From: an uncultured Tessaracoccus sp.
GTDB taxonomy: Bacteria > Actinomycetota > Actinomycetes > Propionibacteriales > Propionibacteriaceae
Reading direction: 5' to 3'
Assembly: GCF_943914565.1 (NCBI RefSeq)
Contig: NZ_CALUCN010000001.1
Span: 182,444-246,443 of the forward strand
DNA length: 64,000 nucleotides
Shown here: positions 52,757 through 62,190 of the stretch, one piece after another
How the letters are laid out: every line of letters starts with the position of its first letter
Position numbering within the stretch: the first letter of the stretch is position 1
Notes under the pieces: model-generated
Told to the model about the DNA's origin: nothing
What the model saw: only the letters and a program-made list of their open reading frames with translations
The model's database searches: none
Program-made: the position numbers and the translations under genes

Positions 52757-55114
52757 TCAGCGACGGCGGGGCAGGACCCGTGCGGGTTCGCCGAGCACGC
52801 GCGCGCGGATCCACCACATCGCCTCGACGCAGGCCATGCCGAGCCAGCCGCAGACGTAGGCGACGGCCTGCGTTCCCCAGTCGTGCATGTCCAGCTGCAG
52901 CAGCGCTTGGGTCCAGGGAAGGTTGAGCAGAAGCCCGTAGAAGCCGAAGGCCACGGCGACGAGGCCGATGCGCCACAGGTGGTAGGGGCGCGCGACGACA
53001 GCCATGGTCCACGTCGCGACGAGCACGAGTGCGATCAGCGCGGCGGTCGAGGCCTGGCGCTGCTCGGTCGCCGTCACGGGGCCGAGGCCGCGGGTGAGCA
53101 GGTAGGTGGTGATCGTCGTCGCCGCGACGATGATCCCGGCCGGCACTGAGAACGACAGAGTGCGTCGCACGAACCCGGAGCGGGCGCGTTCCAGGTTCGG
53201 CGCCAGCGAGAGCAGGAACGCAGGGATGCCGATCGTGAACCAGCCGACCACGGTCACGTGCAGTGGCAGAAACGGAAACGGCACCGCGACGAGGCCGAAC
53301 ACCAGCGCCATGCACACCGAGTAGATGGTCTTGGTGAGGAACAGCTTGGCGACGCGCTCGATGTTGCCGATCACCCGGCGCCCTTCCGCGACGACGTGCG
53401 GCAGCTGCGCGAAGCGGTCGTCGAGCAGCACGAGTTGCGCCACGCCACGCGTTGCCGCAGCCCCCGAGCCCATCGCGACGCCGAGGTCGGCGTCCTTCAG
53501 CGCCAGCACGTCGTTCACCCCGTCGCCGGTCATCGCGACGAGGTGGTCGCGCGACTGCAACGCCGTCACCATCTGCCGCTTCTGCTCCGGCGTGACGCGC
53601 CCGAAGACCTGCGAACGCTCGACCGCGTCCGTGAACGCCTCGCCCGGCTCGGGCAGCGAGCGCGCGTCGACCGGGTCGTCGAGGTCCATCCCGAGCGAGC
53701 GCGTCACCGCGCCCACCGAGGCGGCGTTGTCGCCAGAGATGACCTTGACGTCGACGCGCTGCTGCCGGAAGTAGTGCAGGGTGTCGGCGGCGTCGGGGCG
53801 CAGGCGCTGCTCCAGTACGACGAGCGCCATCGGCGCGACCCGGCCCGGGGCGTCGGGGGCGTCGACGGGGTGCTCGGCGCGTCCCAACAGCAGTACGCGA
53901 CGGCCCGTGGCGCCGATCTCCTCCGCGCGGCGGGCGACCTCACCGTCGGCGAGCAGGTCCGGGGCGCCCAGCACGACGTGGTCGTCGCCGAAGCTCACGC
54001 CGGACCACTTCTTCGCCGACGTGAACGGCGCCTGCGCGGTGACGGGCCAGGGCTGCGGGGCCGCGGGGACCGCGTCGGCGATGGCCTGCATCGAGGCGTT
54101 GGGGGCGTCGTCGGCGGCGACGAGCTGGGCGAGCACCTCGCGCACCTCCGCGCGTGGCAGGCCGACCGGGATCAGCTCGCCCACGGTCATGGCGTGCTCG
54201 GTGAGCGTGCCCGTCTTGTCGGCGCACACCACGTCGACGCGTGCGAGCCCCTCGATCGCGGGCAGCTCCTGCACGAGCACGCGCCGCCGCCCCAGCCGGA
54301 TCACGCCGAGTGCGAACGCCATCGCGGTGAGCAGCACGAGCCCTTCCGGCACCATCGGCACGAGCGACGCGGTCATCGCAAGCACCGCGTCGCGCCACCC
54401 CGTGCCCGGGTGGCTGAACTGCACCCAGATCGACAGCGCCCCGACGGGGACCAGCAGCCAGGAGACGTAGCGCAGGATCTGGTCGATGCCCTGCCGCAGC
54501 TCGGAGCGGACGAGCGTGAACCGGCTCGCCTGTGCGGTGAGCTGCGCGGCGTAGGCATCCGCGCCCACCTTCGTCGCGCGGTAGGTGCCGGTGCCGGAGA
54601 CGACGAACGTCCCCGAACGCACCTCGTCGCCCACCTGCTTCGCCACCGGGTCCGCCTCGCCGGTGAGCACCGACTCGTCGACCTCGAGATGCTTCGCGGC
54701 GACGAGCTCCCCGTCCACGACGACCTGCTCACCCGGGGCGAGCACGATGCAGTCGTCCAGCACCACCTCGTCGCGCACGATCTCGTGGGTCGCGCCGTCG
54801 CGCACGACGGTGGGGTGGGCCTCGCCGACGATGGCCAGCCGGTCGAGGGTGCGCTTGGCGCGCAGCTCCTGGATCATGCCGATCACCGAGTTCGCGACGA
54901 TGAGCAGCGCGAACAGTCCCTGCTCGAGCCGGCCGGTGACGAGCACGCAGCAGAACAGCGCGAAGAGGATGAGGTTCACCCGCGTGAACACGTTCGCGCG
55001 CACGATCTGCCCGGTGGTGCGCCCGGAGCGCGACGGCAGCCGGTTGACCTCGCCGCGGGCGACGCGCTCGGCGACCTCGTCGGTCGTCAGCCCGCGGACG
55101 GGTTCAGAACGCAC
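52757..55114 (-). CDS. ctpE: P-type cation-transporting ATPase, CtpE-like
   Basis: P2-type ATPase of 785 residues with eight to ten membrane helices. Diagnostic motifs are the actuator ESVLTGEADP near residue 150, membrane PEGL near 255, phosphorylation site CADKTGTLTE near 293, and hinge TGDGVNDVLALKDADLGVAM. There are no N-terminal heavy-metal CxxC domains, which agrees with the Ca2+/Mg2+-type group that includes mycobacterial CtpE (a Ca2+ transporter); the ion here is inferred. The GTG at 55114 lies 11 bases inside the 3' end of the prenyl synthase gene, so both are co-transcribed. Confidence 0.9.
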   Translation of the reverse strand: MRSEPVRGLTTDEVAERVARGEVNRLPSRSGRTTGQIVRANVFTRVNLILFALFCCVLVTGRLEQGLFALLIVANSVIGMIQELRAKRTLDRLAIVGEAHPTVVRDGATHEIVRDEVVLDDCIVLAPGEQVVVDGELVAAKHLEVDESVLTGEADPVAKQVGDEVRSGTFVVSGTGTYRATKVGADAYAAQLTAQASRFTLVRSELRQGIDQILRYVSWLLVPVGALSIWVQFSHPGTGWRDAVLAMTASLVPMVPEGLVLLTAMAFALGVIRLGRRRVLVQELPAIEGLARVDVVCADKTGTLTEHAMTVGELIPVGLPRAEVREVLAQLVAADDAPNASMQAIADAVPAAPQPWPVTAQAPFTSAKKWSGVSFGDDHVVLGAPDLLADGEVARRAEEIGATGRRVLLLGRAEHPVDAPDAPGRVAPMALVVLEQRLRPDAADTLHYFRQQRVDVKVISGDNAASVGAVTRSLGMDLDDPVDARSLPEPGEAFTDAVERSQVFGRVTPEQKRQMVTALQSRDHLVAMTGDGVNDVLALKDADLGVAMGSGAAATRGVAQLVLLDDRFAQLPHVVAEGRRVIGNIERVAKLFLTKTIYSVCMALVFGLVAVPFPFLPLHVTVVGWFTIGIPAFLLSLAPNLERARSGFVRRTLSFSVPAGIIVAATTITTYLLTRGLGPVTATEQRQASTAALIALVLVATWTMAVVARPYHLWRIGLVAVAFGFYGLLLNLPWTQALLQLDMHDWGTQAVAYVCGWLGMACVEAMWWIRARVLGEPARVLPRRR

Positions 55115-56183
55115 GTCGGACGCTCAGCTCGGCCAGGCGGATGAGCGCCTGCCGGCCCTCGTCGGTGAAGTCCGCGGCGTCGAGGGCCTCGAGGCACTGC
55201 GCGAGGTGCTCGTCGATGAGCCGCTCCACGTGGGCCCGCGCCCCGGTGGCCTCGATCACGTCCGCGGCGGCGACGACGTCCGCCTCGGGCGCGTCGGTGT
55301 GGCCGAGCACGTCGTCGAGCAGGCGCGTCTGCTGCTCGTCGGCGGACTGCAGCGCGGTGAGGACGAGCACGGTGGCCTTGCCCTCGCGCAGGTCGCCGCC
55401 CGTGGGCTTGCCGGTGAGCTCCTCATCCCCCCAAACGCCCAGCACGTCGTCGCGCAGCTGGAACGCGTGGCCGATGTGCGAGCCGAAGTCTGCGAGCGCG
55501 TCGAGCTGCGCCTGCGACGCGCCGGCGAGCCGCGCCCCGATCAGCGCCGGGCGGCGCATCGAGTAGCTGGCTGACTTGTACTCGAGCACCTTCGACGCCA
55601 CCCGCAGCGGGTCCGGGTCGTCGGCGACGCCGAACGCGGCCGAGATGTCGAGGAACTGGCCGGCGGTGACCTCGTTGCGCATCCGCTGCAGCTCGGGGCG
55701 TGCGGCCTCGAGTCGCGCGGCGCCGGAGGTGTCGAACATGTCCCCGCTCCACATCAGCAGCATGTCCCCGAGCAGCACGGCCGCAGCGGCGCCGAACTGG
55801 TGCGTGCTGCCGCGTCCGCCGCGTTCGACGTGGAGCGTCTCGTACTGGCGGTGCGCCGACGGCTGGCCGCGGCGGGTGTCGGAGGAGTCGATGAGGTCGT
55901 CGTGGACGAGGGCGGAGGCGTGCAGCAGGTCGAGCGACGCAGCCACCCGCATCACCGCGTCGAGGTCCTCCCCACCGCCCGACGCGAGGTGGGCCCACGT
56001 GCAGAACGCCGGCCGCAGCCGCTTGCCGCCCGAGGCGTAGGCCCGCGCGCCCTCGAGCAGCGCCTGCGTGCCGACCTCCTCCATCAGGGGCCGTTGCCCG
56101 TCGAGGAAGCGGGTGACCTCGTCGCCGATGCGGGAGACGAACGTGCTTGCCAGCGGATCGGACGGGTCGAGGTCTCGGAACAT
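55104..56183 (-). CDS. grcC: Polyprenyl diphosphate synthase (GrcC-like)
   Basis: Makes long prenyl diphosphates, probably for the menaquinone side chain or a lipid carrier. The 359-residue product has the IPP-binding GGKRLRP near residue 53, the first Asp-rich motif VHDDLIDSSDTRRG near residue 92, and a second region FQLRDDVLGVWGDEEL near 245 with DDxxG instead of DDxxD, as seen in several actinobacterial homologues. The ATG at 56183 is six bases after TAGGCT, fitting a leaderless start. Operon-linked with the P-type ATPase gene. Confidence 0.92.
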   Translation of the reverse strand: MFRDLDPSDPLASTFVSRIGDEVTRFLDGQRPLMEEVGTQALLEGARAYASGGKRLRPAFCTWAHLASGGGEDLDAVMRVAASLDLLHASALVHDDLIDSSDTRRGQPSAHRQYETLHVERGGRGSTHQFGAAAAVLLGDMLLMWSGDMFDTSGAARLEAARPELQRMRNEVTAGQFLDISAAFGVADDPDPLRVASKVLEYKSASYSMRRPALIGARLAGASQAQLDALADFGSHIGHAFQLRDDVLGVWGDEELTGKPTGGDLREGKATVLVLTALQSADEQQTRLLDDVLGHTDAPEADVVAAADVIEATGARAHVERLIDEHLAQCLEALDAADFTDEGRQALIRLAELSVRRAF

Positions 56184-56231
56184 GGACCCAGCCTAGTCAG
56201 TTCCTCCACGAGCGGCCGTATTCTGGCCCCC

Positions 56232-57227
56232 ATGCCTCCAGCCGACGCGCCCACGGTCGCCCAGCTCCTGGCGGACCGGACCCGTCCCCTGCGCTCCTTC
56301 GAGTTCTTCCCGCCGCGCAGCGACGACGAGATCCCGGCCCTCCTGCGCGCCGTCGCCCGCCTCGCCCCGCTCGGACCCGACTTCGTGTCGGTCACCTACG
56401 GCGCCGACGGCTCGCGACGCGACCGCACGATGCAGGCCACCCGCGAGATCGCGAAGATTGGCAACCCCCTCACCGTCGGCCACCTCACCTGCGTCGACCA
56501 GTCGCGGGCCGAGGTGGCGCACACCCTGGCGCTGTACCGCGAGGCCGGTGTGCGCAACATCCTCGCCGTCCGTGGCGACATGCCCGGCGGGGGAGCGTGG
56601 CGGCCGCACCCGGACGGGCTGCGCAACGCCACCGAGCTCGTGCGGTTCATCAAGGAGGAGGGCGATTTCTGCGTCGGCGTGGCGGCGTTCGTGAACCCGC
56701 ACCCGGAGACCCACGACGCGGACCTGGACGCGCGCATCCTGCTCGACAAGGTCGAGGCCGGCGCCGAGTACGCGATCACACAGCTGTTCTTCAAGACCGC
56801 CGACTACTTCGAGCTGGTCGAGCGGGTGCGCGCGCTGGGTTCGGACGTGCCGATCATCGCCGGGCTCATGCCGCTCACCGTCATCGGCCAGATCGAACGG
56901 TTCGAGCACCTCTCCGGCCAGCCGCTGCCCGCGGACTTCGTCGAGCGGCTGCGCGCCGCCGATCCGGGCGACGTGCGCGCGCTCGGGCTCGACCACCTCG
57001 CGCGGATGTGCCACGAACTCCTCGACGCCGACGTCCCGGGCCTGCAGTTCTTCACCCAGAACCGGTCCCGGGCCACGAGCGAGGTGCTCGCCCGGGTGCT
57101 GGGCAGCGAGGCCTGGGCCGAGCCTCAGCCGCGGTGCAGCTCCTCGTCGGGCGCGACGACCGCGATCCGACGCGCGCGCAGGTCGAGGTGCACGTGCACG
57201 GCCGCGTCGGGGCCCGCGACCGAGTAG
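56232..57227 (+). CDS. metF: 5,10-methylenetetrahydrofolate reductase, 3' end overlapping antisense gene
   Basis: Produces 5-methyl-THF for methionine synthesis using FAD. The 331-residue frame has the family start RSFEFFPPRSDDE with the catalytic Glu, VSVTYGADGSRRD, HLTC, ILAVRGDMP and ITQLFFKTADYF. The normal enzyme would finish near residue 297 (GSEAWAEP). The frame continues 33 residues in a Ser/Arg-rich tail that is the antisense of the GH13 gene, giving a 103-base convergent overlap. An ATG at 56232 is seven bases after TATTCT, indicating leaderless expression. Confidence 0.94.
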   Translation: MPPADAPTVAQLLADRTRPLRSFEFFPPRSDDEIPALLRAVARLAPLGPDFVSVTYGADGSRRDRTMQATREIAKIGNPLTVGHLTCVDQSRAEVAHTLALYREAGVRNILAVRGDMPGGGAWRPHPDGLRNATELVRFIKEEGDFCVGVAAFVNPHPETHDADLDARILLDKVEAGAEYAITQLFFKTADYFELVERVRALGSDVPIIAGLMPLTVIGQIERFEHLSGQPLPADFVERLRAADPGDVRALGLDHLARMCHELLDADVPGLQFFTQNRSRATSEVLARVLGSEAWAEPQPRCSSSSGATTAIRRARRSRCTCTAASGPATE

Positions 57228-58309
57228 TCGATCACGTCCTCGTCCTTGTGCGTGACCGTGAGCCGGCCCGTCGCGAGCCACGCGTGGCGGCGCCGGAAGC
57301 CGATGAGCTCCTGGTGCCACGACCGCAGCTCGCGTCCGAGCGGCGAGAGCTCGCCGGGCGTCGTCGGCAGCGCGGGGCGGATGTCGTCGTCGCCGCCCAC
57401 CTCCTCACGCTTCTCCCCGGTGAAGCCGTCCTCGTCGCCGTAGTAGATCGACGGCGACCCCGGCAGGGACAGCAGCACGCCCGCGGCGAGCGCGGCCCCG
57501 TCGGCGCCGACCGCGGTGGCGATGCGGGTCACGTCGTGGTTGCCGACGAAGGTCTGCGGCACGAAGTGGTCGCAGAAGCCCGCGTGGCGTTCGAGCGCGT
57601 GCGCGAGCTCCCACGGGTTGGCGTCGGTGATCGAGCTGCGGATCGCCTTCCACAGCTCGTACTGCGTGACCGTGTCGACGTGCGACTCGGCGACGAAGCG
57701 CGGGTAGTCGCCGTGGATCACCTCACCCAGGAAGACCGCGTCGGGGAAGTCGGCGCGCACCTCGTCGATCACCTGTGCCCACACGTCGGTGGGCACCGCG
57801 TAGGCGACGTCGAGCCGCCAGCCCGTGATGCCGCGACCCAGCCAGTGGCGCATGACGTCGACCACGAGCCGACGCACGTCGGGGTTGGCGTGGTCGAGCT
57901 CGACGAGCGCGTCGTGGCCCTCCCAGCCGCGCGGGCGACCGTCCTCGTGGCGCACCATGTCCGGGCGTTCGGTGACGAGCGGGTGCTCGCGCGCGACATG
58001 GTTGAACACCCCGTCGAGCAGGAGCCCCAGCCCGCGCTCACGGCACGCCGCGACGAGCCGGTCGACGTCGGCGTCGTCGCCCACCCGCGGGTCTATCCGG
58101 AAGTGGTCGAGCGTGTCGTAGCCGTGGGTGCGCGAGCGGAAGATCGGCCCCAGCAGCAGCCCGTTGCAGCCCAGCGCGACGGCGTGGTCGAGCCACGCCT
58201 CGAAGCCGGCGGGCCGGCGCGGGGCGCGCACCTCGTCGGAGCCGTGCGGCGCGCCGAGTGCTCCCAGCGGGTAGACGTGCCACCAGATCGCGGTGTCGAG
58301 CAGTGCCAT
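57125..58309 (-). CDS. GH13 alpha-amylase-family glycosidase
   Basis: Intracellular alpha-glucan or alpha-glucoside enzyme; 394 residues, no signal peptide. The (beta/alpha)8 barrel motifs are complete: GLLLDGVFNH, GWRLDVAYAV with the nucleophile Asp, VFLGEVIHGD with the acid/base Glu and FVGNHDVTRIA with the third Asp. The short length and missing N-terminal domain resemble oligosaccharide-cleaving members; the substrate is not settled. The start at 58309 follows GAGAGGAA; the longer open frame reaching 58942 is inside the helicase gene and is ignored. It lies 20 bases after helD and may be co-transcribed. Confidence 0.9.
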   Translation of the reverse strand: MALLDTAIWWHVYPLGALGAPHGSDEVRAPRRPAGFEAWLDHAVALGCNGLLLGPIFRSRTHGYDTLDHFRIDPRVGDDADVDRLVAACRERGLGLLLDGVFNHVAREHPLVTERPDMVRHEDGRPRGWEGHDALVELDHANPDVRRLVVDVMRHWLGRGITGWRLDVAYAVPTDVWAQVIDEVRADFPDAVFLGEVIHGDYPRFVAESHVDTVTQYELWKAIRSSITDANPWELAHALERHAGFCDHFVPQTFVGNHDVTRIATAVGADGAALAAGVLLSLPGSPSIYYGDEDGFTGEKREEVGGDDDIRPALPTTPGELSPLGRELRSWHQELIGFRRRHAWLATGRLTVTHKDEDVIDYSVAGPDAAVHVHLDLRARRIAVVAPDEELHRG

Positions 58310-58329
58310 GCGTTCCTCTCCCTCGGGGG

Positions 58330-60525
58330 TCAGTCGAGCAGCTGACGCCAGCGGCCCTCGCCCACGTCGATCGTGACGAGCCGCTGTGTGGCGCGGGTGA
58401 GCGCGACGTAGAGGACGCGCTCGGCGCCGGGGGTCTCCGCGACGATGCCGTCGGGGGAGACCACCACCACGCCGTCGTACTCGAGTCCCTTGGCCTGCAG
58501 CGCGGTGACGACGAGCAGCCGCTCCTCGAAGGCCGCGAGCCGCGGGTCCCCGAGCACGAGCCGGGTCACGTCGGTGAGCATCGACGGCGGCACGACGATG
58601 CCGATCGTGCCGGTGACCTGCCCCGCGAGCCGGATGACCTCGTCGCGGAGGGTGTCGTCGAGCGTGTCGGTGGTGAGCAGCCTCGGCCGGACCCCCGTCG
58701 AGCGCACCGCCTTCGGCAGCAGCGCGTCGGGGTGGACCTTCGTGATGACCTGCGCGGCGAGGTCGAACACCTCGCTGGGGGAGCGGTAGTTCGTGCTCAG
58801 CACGAAGCGGCGGTGTTGGCCGCGGCCCACGACCTCCGCGAGCGCCTTGCGGGTCTCGTCGGCGTGCGGGTACGACGACTGCGCCGGGTCCCCGACGATG
58901 GTCCAGGACGCTTGCGGGCCCCGGCGGCGCAGCATCCGCCACTGCATCGGGGTGACGTCCTGGGACTCGTCGACGAGCACGTGCGCGTAGGTGGTCTGCG
59001 GATCGTCGTCGGGGTCCTCGTCACGGCCACCCGAGGAGCGCTCGCCGATGGCGACCAGCTCGTCGAGCTGGTCCTCGACGAACGCGACCGGGTCGAACTC
59101 CTGCTCCTCCGGGACGGGGCCCAGCATGCCGACGAGCTCGTCGAGCAGTGCGATGTCGGCCACCGACCAGTCGCGCGGCACCTCCTGGACGGTGTCGATC
59201 CCGTCGAGCCAGGCGTAGGACTCGACGAGGGCCGCGCGCTCGTCGGGGCTGAGCTCGGGCGCGACGCGGTCGACCACGTCGCGGTCGGCGAGGCGGGCGA
59301 GCACGCGGGTGGCGCCGAGCATCGGCCACCAGGCGTGCAGGAACATCGTGAGCTGCGGGTGCTCGCGGATGAGCGTGGGTACGTCGGCGTCCTCGACGTC
59401 GACGTCGTCGGGCAGCTTCGCGGCGAGCGCGTCGACGATGAGCTGGGTCGCCATCGCGCGGCCGGCGTTGAAGCGGCGGGTGGCGAGCACCTGGTCGCGG
59501 ATGTGCTCGAGCTCCTCACCCTCGAGGGCGAGCACCTCGCCCTTCACGGTGACCCGAACGCGCGGCACCTCGTCGACCATCGGCAGTCGGATGAGGCGGC
59601 GCAGCACCTTGAGCATCCGCCACGAGCCCTTCGTCGTGGCGGCCAGGGCGTCGTCGACGCGTTCGGTGGCGAGGCCGAGGGTGTCGGTGGCGACGGCGCC
59701 GATCGCCTTCAGCGTCACCGAGTCCTCGCCGAGGCTCGGCAGGACGCGCTCGATGTAGTTCATGAACACCGAGCTGGGGCCCACGACGAGCACGCCGCCG
59801 CGTTCGAGGCGCGCGCGGTTGGTGTAGAGGAGGTAGGCCGCGCGGTGCAGTGCGACGACGGTCTTGCCGGTGCCGGGGCCGCCGGCGATCACGGTGACGC
59901 CGCGGTGCGGTGCTCGGATGGCCTCGTCCTGCTCGGCCTGGATCGTGGCGACGATGTCGCGCATCTGGCGGCCCCGCGAGCGGGTGACCGCGGCCATGAG
60001 CGCGCCTTCGCCGAAGATGGGCAGCTCGGTCTCCGCCGACGGGTCGAGGAGGTCGTCCTCGATGCCCAGCACCCGTTCCTCGCGGCAGCGCAGCACGCGA
60101 CGGCGGATCACGTGCATCGGGTCCACCTGCGTCGCGCGGTAGAACGGTTCGGCGGCGGGAGCGCGCCAGTCGATCACGAGTGGCTCGTACTCCTCGTCGC
60201 GCACCCCGAGGCGCCCGATGTAGCGGACCTCCTCGTCGTCCAGGTCCAACCGGCCGAAGACGAGCCCCTCGTGCTCCGCGTCCAGGACCGCGAGCCGACG
60301 GGCCGCCTGGTAGGCGAACGCGTCGCGCTCGAACAGCGCCGTGCCGTCCTCCTCACGGAGGAAGTCGGCGCGGTCGGAGACGAAGATCTCCCGGCCCTGT
60401 CTGGCCAGCTCCTTCGCGCTGGCGGCGGCGTCGTCGAGGTTGGCGTAGACCTTGTCGACGTGCGCCTGCTCCACCGCGATCTCGTGTTCGAGTGCCTCGC
60501 GCGATATGGTCAATGTGGTCCTCAC
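58330..60525 (-). CDS. helD: HelD-family RNA polymerase-associated ATPase
   Basis: UvrD-like superfamily 1 ATPase that frees stalled RNA polymerase; 731 residues. The long N-terminal coiled coil that reaches into the secondary channel is visible at residues 1-70. The motor motifs are intact: GGPGTGKTVVALHRAAYLL near residue 215, DESQDVTPMQWRML near 520 and VALTRATQRLVTIDV near the end. HelD in some actinobacteria influences rifamycin sensitivity (family knowledge). A GTG at 60525 is the start, with TAGACT about 25 bases upstream as a possible -10. Divergent from the DsbA-like gene. Confidence 0.93.
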   Translation of the reverse strand: MRTTLTISREALEHEIAVEQAHVDKVYANLDDAAASAKELARQGREIFVSDRADFLREEDGTALFERDAFAYQAARRLAVLDAEHEGLVFGRLDLDDEEVRYIGRLGVRDEEYEPLVIDWRAPAAEPFYRATQVDPMHVIRRRVLRCREERVLGIEDDLLDPSAETELPIFGEGALMAAVTRSRGRQMRDIVATIQAEQDEAIRAPHRGVTVIAGGPGTGKTVVALHRAAYLLYTNRARLERGGVLVVGPSSVFMNYIERVLPSLGEDSVTLKAIGAVATDTLGLATERVDDALAATTKGSWRMLKVLRRLIRLPMVDEVPRVRVTVKGEVLALEGEELEHIRDQVLATRRFNAGRAMATQLIVDALAAKLPDDVDVEDADVPTLIREHPQLTMFLHAWWPMLGATRVLARLADRDVVDRVAPELSPDERAALVESYAWLDGIDTVQEVPRDWSVADIALLDELVGMLGPVPEEQEFDPVAFVEDQLDELVAIGERSSGGRDEDPDDDPQTTYAHVLVDESQDVTPMQWRMLRRRGPQASWTIVGDPAQSSYPHADETRKALAEVVGRGQHRRFVLSTNYRSPSEVFDLAAQVITKVHPDALLPKAVRSTGVRPRLLTTDTLDDTLRDEVIRLAGQVTGTIGIVVPPSMLTDVTRLVLGDPRLAAFEERLLVVTALQAKGLEYDGVVVVSPDGIVAETPGAERVLYVALTRATQRLVTIDVGEGRWRQLLD

Positions 60526-60589
60526 TGGAGAATTGCCTGACTGAACAGTCTAGCCGTCCAGGCCCCCAAATCGAGGAAAAGGTTCGCTC

Positions 60590-61366
60590 GTGGAGAAGAA
60601 GGTGCAGCCCGTCACCATCGTGGTGGGCGTCGTCATCGGCGTGCTGGTCATCGGTGGCGCCGCACTGCTGTCCAACGGTGACTACGACGGTCGCGGCGGG
60701 GACGCCGCCTCGTCGACGCCGGCAGCGACGGCACCGGCACAGCAGCAGGGCGCGGGTGCGCAGCCGCAGCAGCAGCCGTCGCAGGCGCAGAACGAGGAGC
60801 GCGACGCCTTCCTGCTCGGGCTCGCGAAGCGTGACCCGAAGGATCCCGCGGCGGTCGGCGACGTCGACGCGCCCGTGGTGATGATCGAGTGGGCCGACTA
60901 CCGCTGCCCCTACTGCTCGCTGTTCAACGAGCAGGTCCTGCCCGAGCTGCAGCGCCACGTCGACGACGGGACGCTGCGGATCGAGTTCCGCGACTTCGCG
61001 ACGTTCGGCGACGAGTCCGTGTACGCGGCCGTCGCCGCCCGCGCCGCCGGCCACCAGGGCAAGCAGGTCGAGTTCATGGACGCGCTCTTCGCCGCGCTGC
61101 CCAACGAGGGGCACCCGCCGGTGGACGAGGCCGTGGTGACGAAGGTCGCGAAGCAGGTGGGTGTGCCCGACATGGCGCGGTTCACCGCCGAGCTCGCCGA
61201 CGAGGACCTCCGCAACGCCGTCGAGGCCGACACCTACCGGGCGAGCCAGATGGGCATCTCGAGCGTGCCGGCGTTCGTCGTCAACACGCAGTACCTCGCC
61301 GGCGCGCAGCCGGCGGAGACGTTCACCACGGTCATCGAGGCGGAACTCGCCAAGGCGAACCCGTGA
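60590..61366 (+). CDS. Membrane-anchored DsbA-like thiol-disulfide oxidoreductase
   Basis: Extracytoplasmic thioredoxin-fold protein of 258 residues. An N-terminal signal anchor (VTIVVGVVIGVLVIGGAALL) is followed by a Gln/Ala-rich linker and the DsbA/Thioredoxin_4 domain from about residue 85. The active site is CPYC (Cys106 and Cys109) and the cis-Pro loop is ISSVPAFVVN. The GTG at 60590 matches the charged MEKK start. It is coupled by a four-base overlap to the CcdA-type gene, which would supply or remove electrons. It may form disulfides in secreted proteins or support cytochrome c maturation. Confidence 0.9.
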   Translation: MEKKVQPVTIVVGVVIGVLVIGGAALLSNGDYDGRGGDAASSTPAATAPAQQQGAGAQPQQQPSQAQNEERDAFLLGLAKRDPKDPAAVGDVDAPVVMIEWADYRCPYCSLFNEQVLPELQRHVDDGTLRIEFRDFATFGDESVYAAVAARAAGHQGKQVEFMDALFAALPNEGHPPVDEAVVTKVAKQVGVPDMARFTAELADEDLRNAVEADTYRASQMGISSVPAFVVNTQYLAGAQPAETFTTVIEAELAKANP

Positions 61367-62184
61367 CCGTCGGCTTCGCCGCGGCGTTCCTCGGTGGAGT
61401 CGCCGCGCTGTTCAGCCCCTGCTCGGCGATGCTGCTGCCGAGCTTCTTCGCGCTCGCGTTCGGCGCCCGCGTCGCGACGTTGCTCGGCCGTGTCGCGCTC
61501 TTCCACCTGGGGTTGCTGCTGACGCTCGTGCCGCTGGGGCTCGGTGCCGGTACGGCAGGTGCCCTGCTGGCCACGCACCGCCAGACGATTGCACTCGTGG
61601 GCGGCGTCCTGCTCGTCGTGATCGGGGTGCTGACGATGCTGGGCGTCTCGATCCCCGTGCCCGGGCTGGCTGCGCGAGGGGGTACGAGTCCCGCCGCGGT
61701 GGTGGCGCTCGGCGCGGTCTACGGGCTGGCTGGCGCCTGCACCGGGCCGCTGCTGGGGGCAGTGCTCACCGTCGCGGCGCTCCAGGGATCGCCGTTGTAC
61801 GGGGCCATCCTGCTCACGCTGTTCGCAGCCGGCATGACCGTGCCGCTCGCGGTGCTGGCGTTGCTGTGGGACTGGGCTCGCGTTGGTGAGCGGTTGCGCC
61901 CGCGGGAGGTGCGGGTCGGGCCGGTGCGCACGAGCGTCTGGGGCATCGTGGCGGGCGGGCTCTTCGTCGTGCTCGGGGCGCTGTTCCTCCTCACCGACGC
62001 CACCGGTGCGCTGGGCGGCCTGCTCGGCGCGGCTGACCAGGCGGGGCTCGAGCAGACGCTCGGCCGGTGGTCCGCGCGGGTGCCGGACCTCGTCGTGCTG
62101 CTCCTCGTCGCGGTGGTGGTGGGCGCCCTGGCGTGGTGGGGCACGACGCGGCGTGACCGCGCCCCCGACGGCGTCGACGACTGA
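61363..62184 (+). CDS. ccdA: CcdA/DsbD-type thiol electron transporter
   Basis: Moves reducing equivalents across the membrane to extracytoplasmic thioredoxin-like proteins. The 273 residues form about six to seven helices with the two redox cysteines in the symmetrical motifs FSPCSAMLLPSFFAL near residue 21 and GLAGACTGPLLGAVL near residue 126. The GTG at 61363 overlaps the DsbA-like stop (GTGA), so the partners are translated together. The ending is charged (RRDRAPDGVDD). Only 6 bases separate its stop from that of the convergent oxidoreductase gene. Confidence 0.88.
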   Translation: MTVGFAAAFLGGVAALFSPCSAMLLPSFFALAFGARVATLLGRVALFHLGLLLTLVPLGLGAGTAGALLATHRQTIALVGGVLLVVIGVLTMLGVSIPVPGLAARGGTSPAAVVALGAVYGLAGACTGPLLGAVLTVAALQGSPLYGAILLTLFAAGMTVPLAVLALLWDWARVGERLRPREVRVGPVRTSVWGIVAGGLFVVLGALFLLTDATGALGGLLGAADQAGLEQTLGRWSARVPDLVVLLLVAVVVGALAWWGTTRRDRAPDGVDD

Positions 62185-62190
62185 GCGGGT

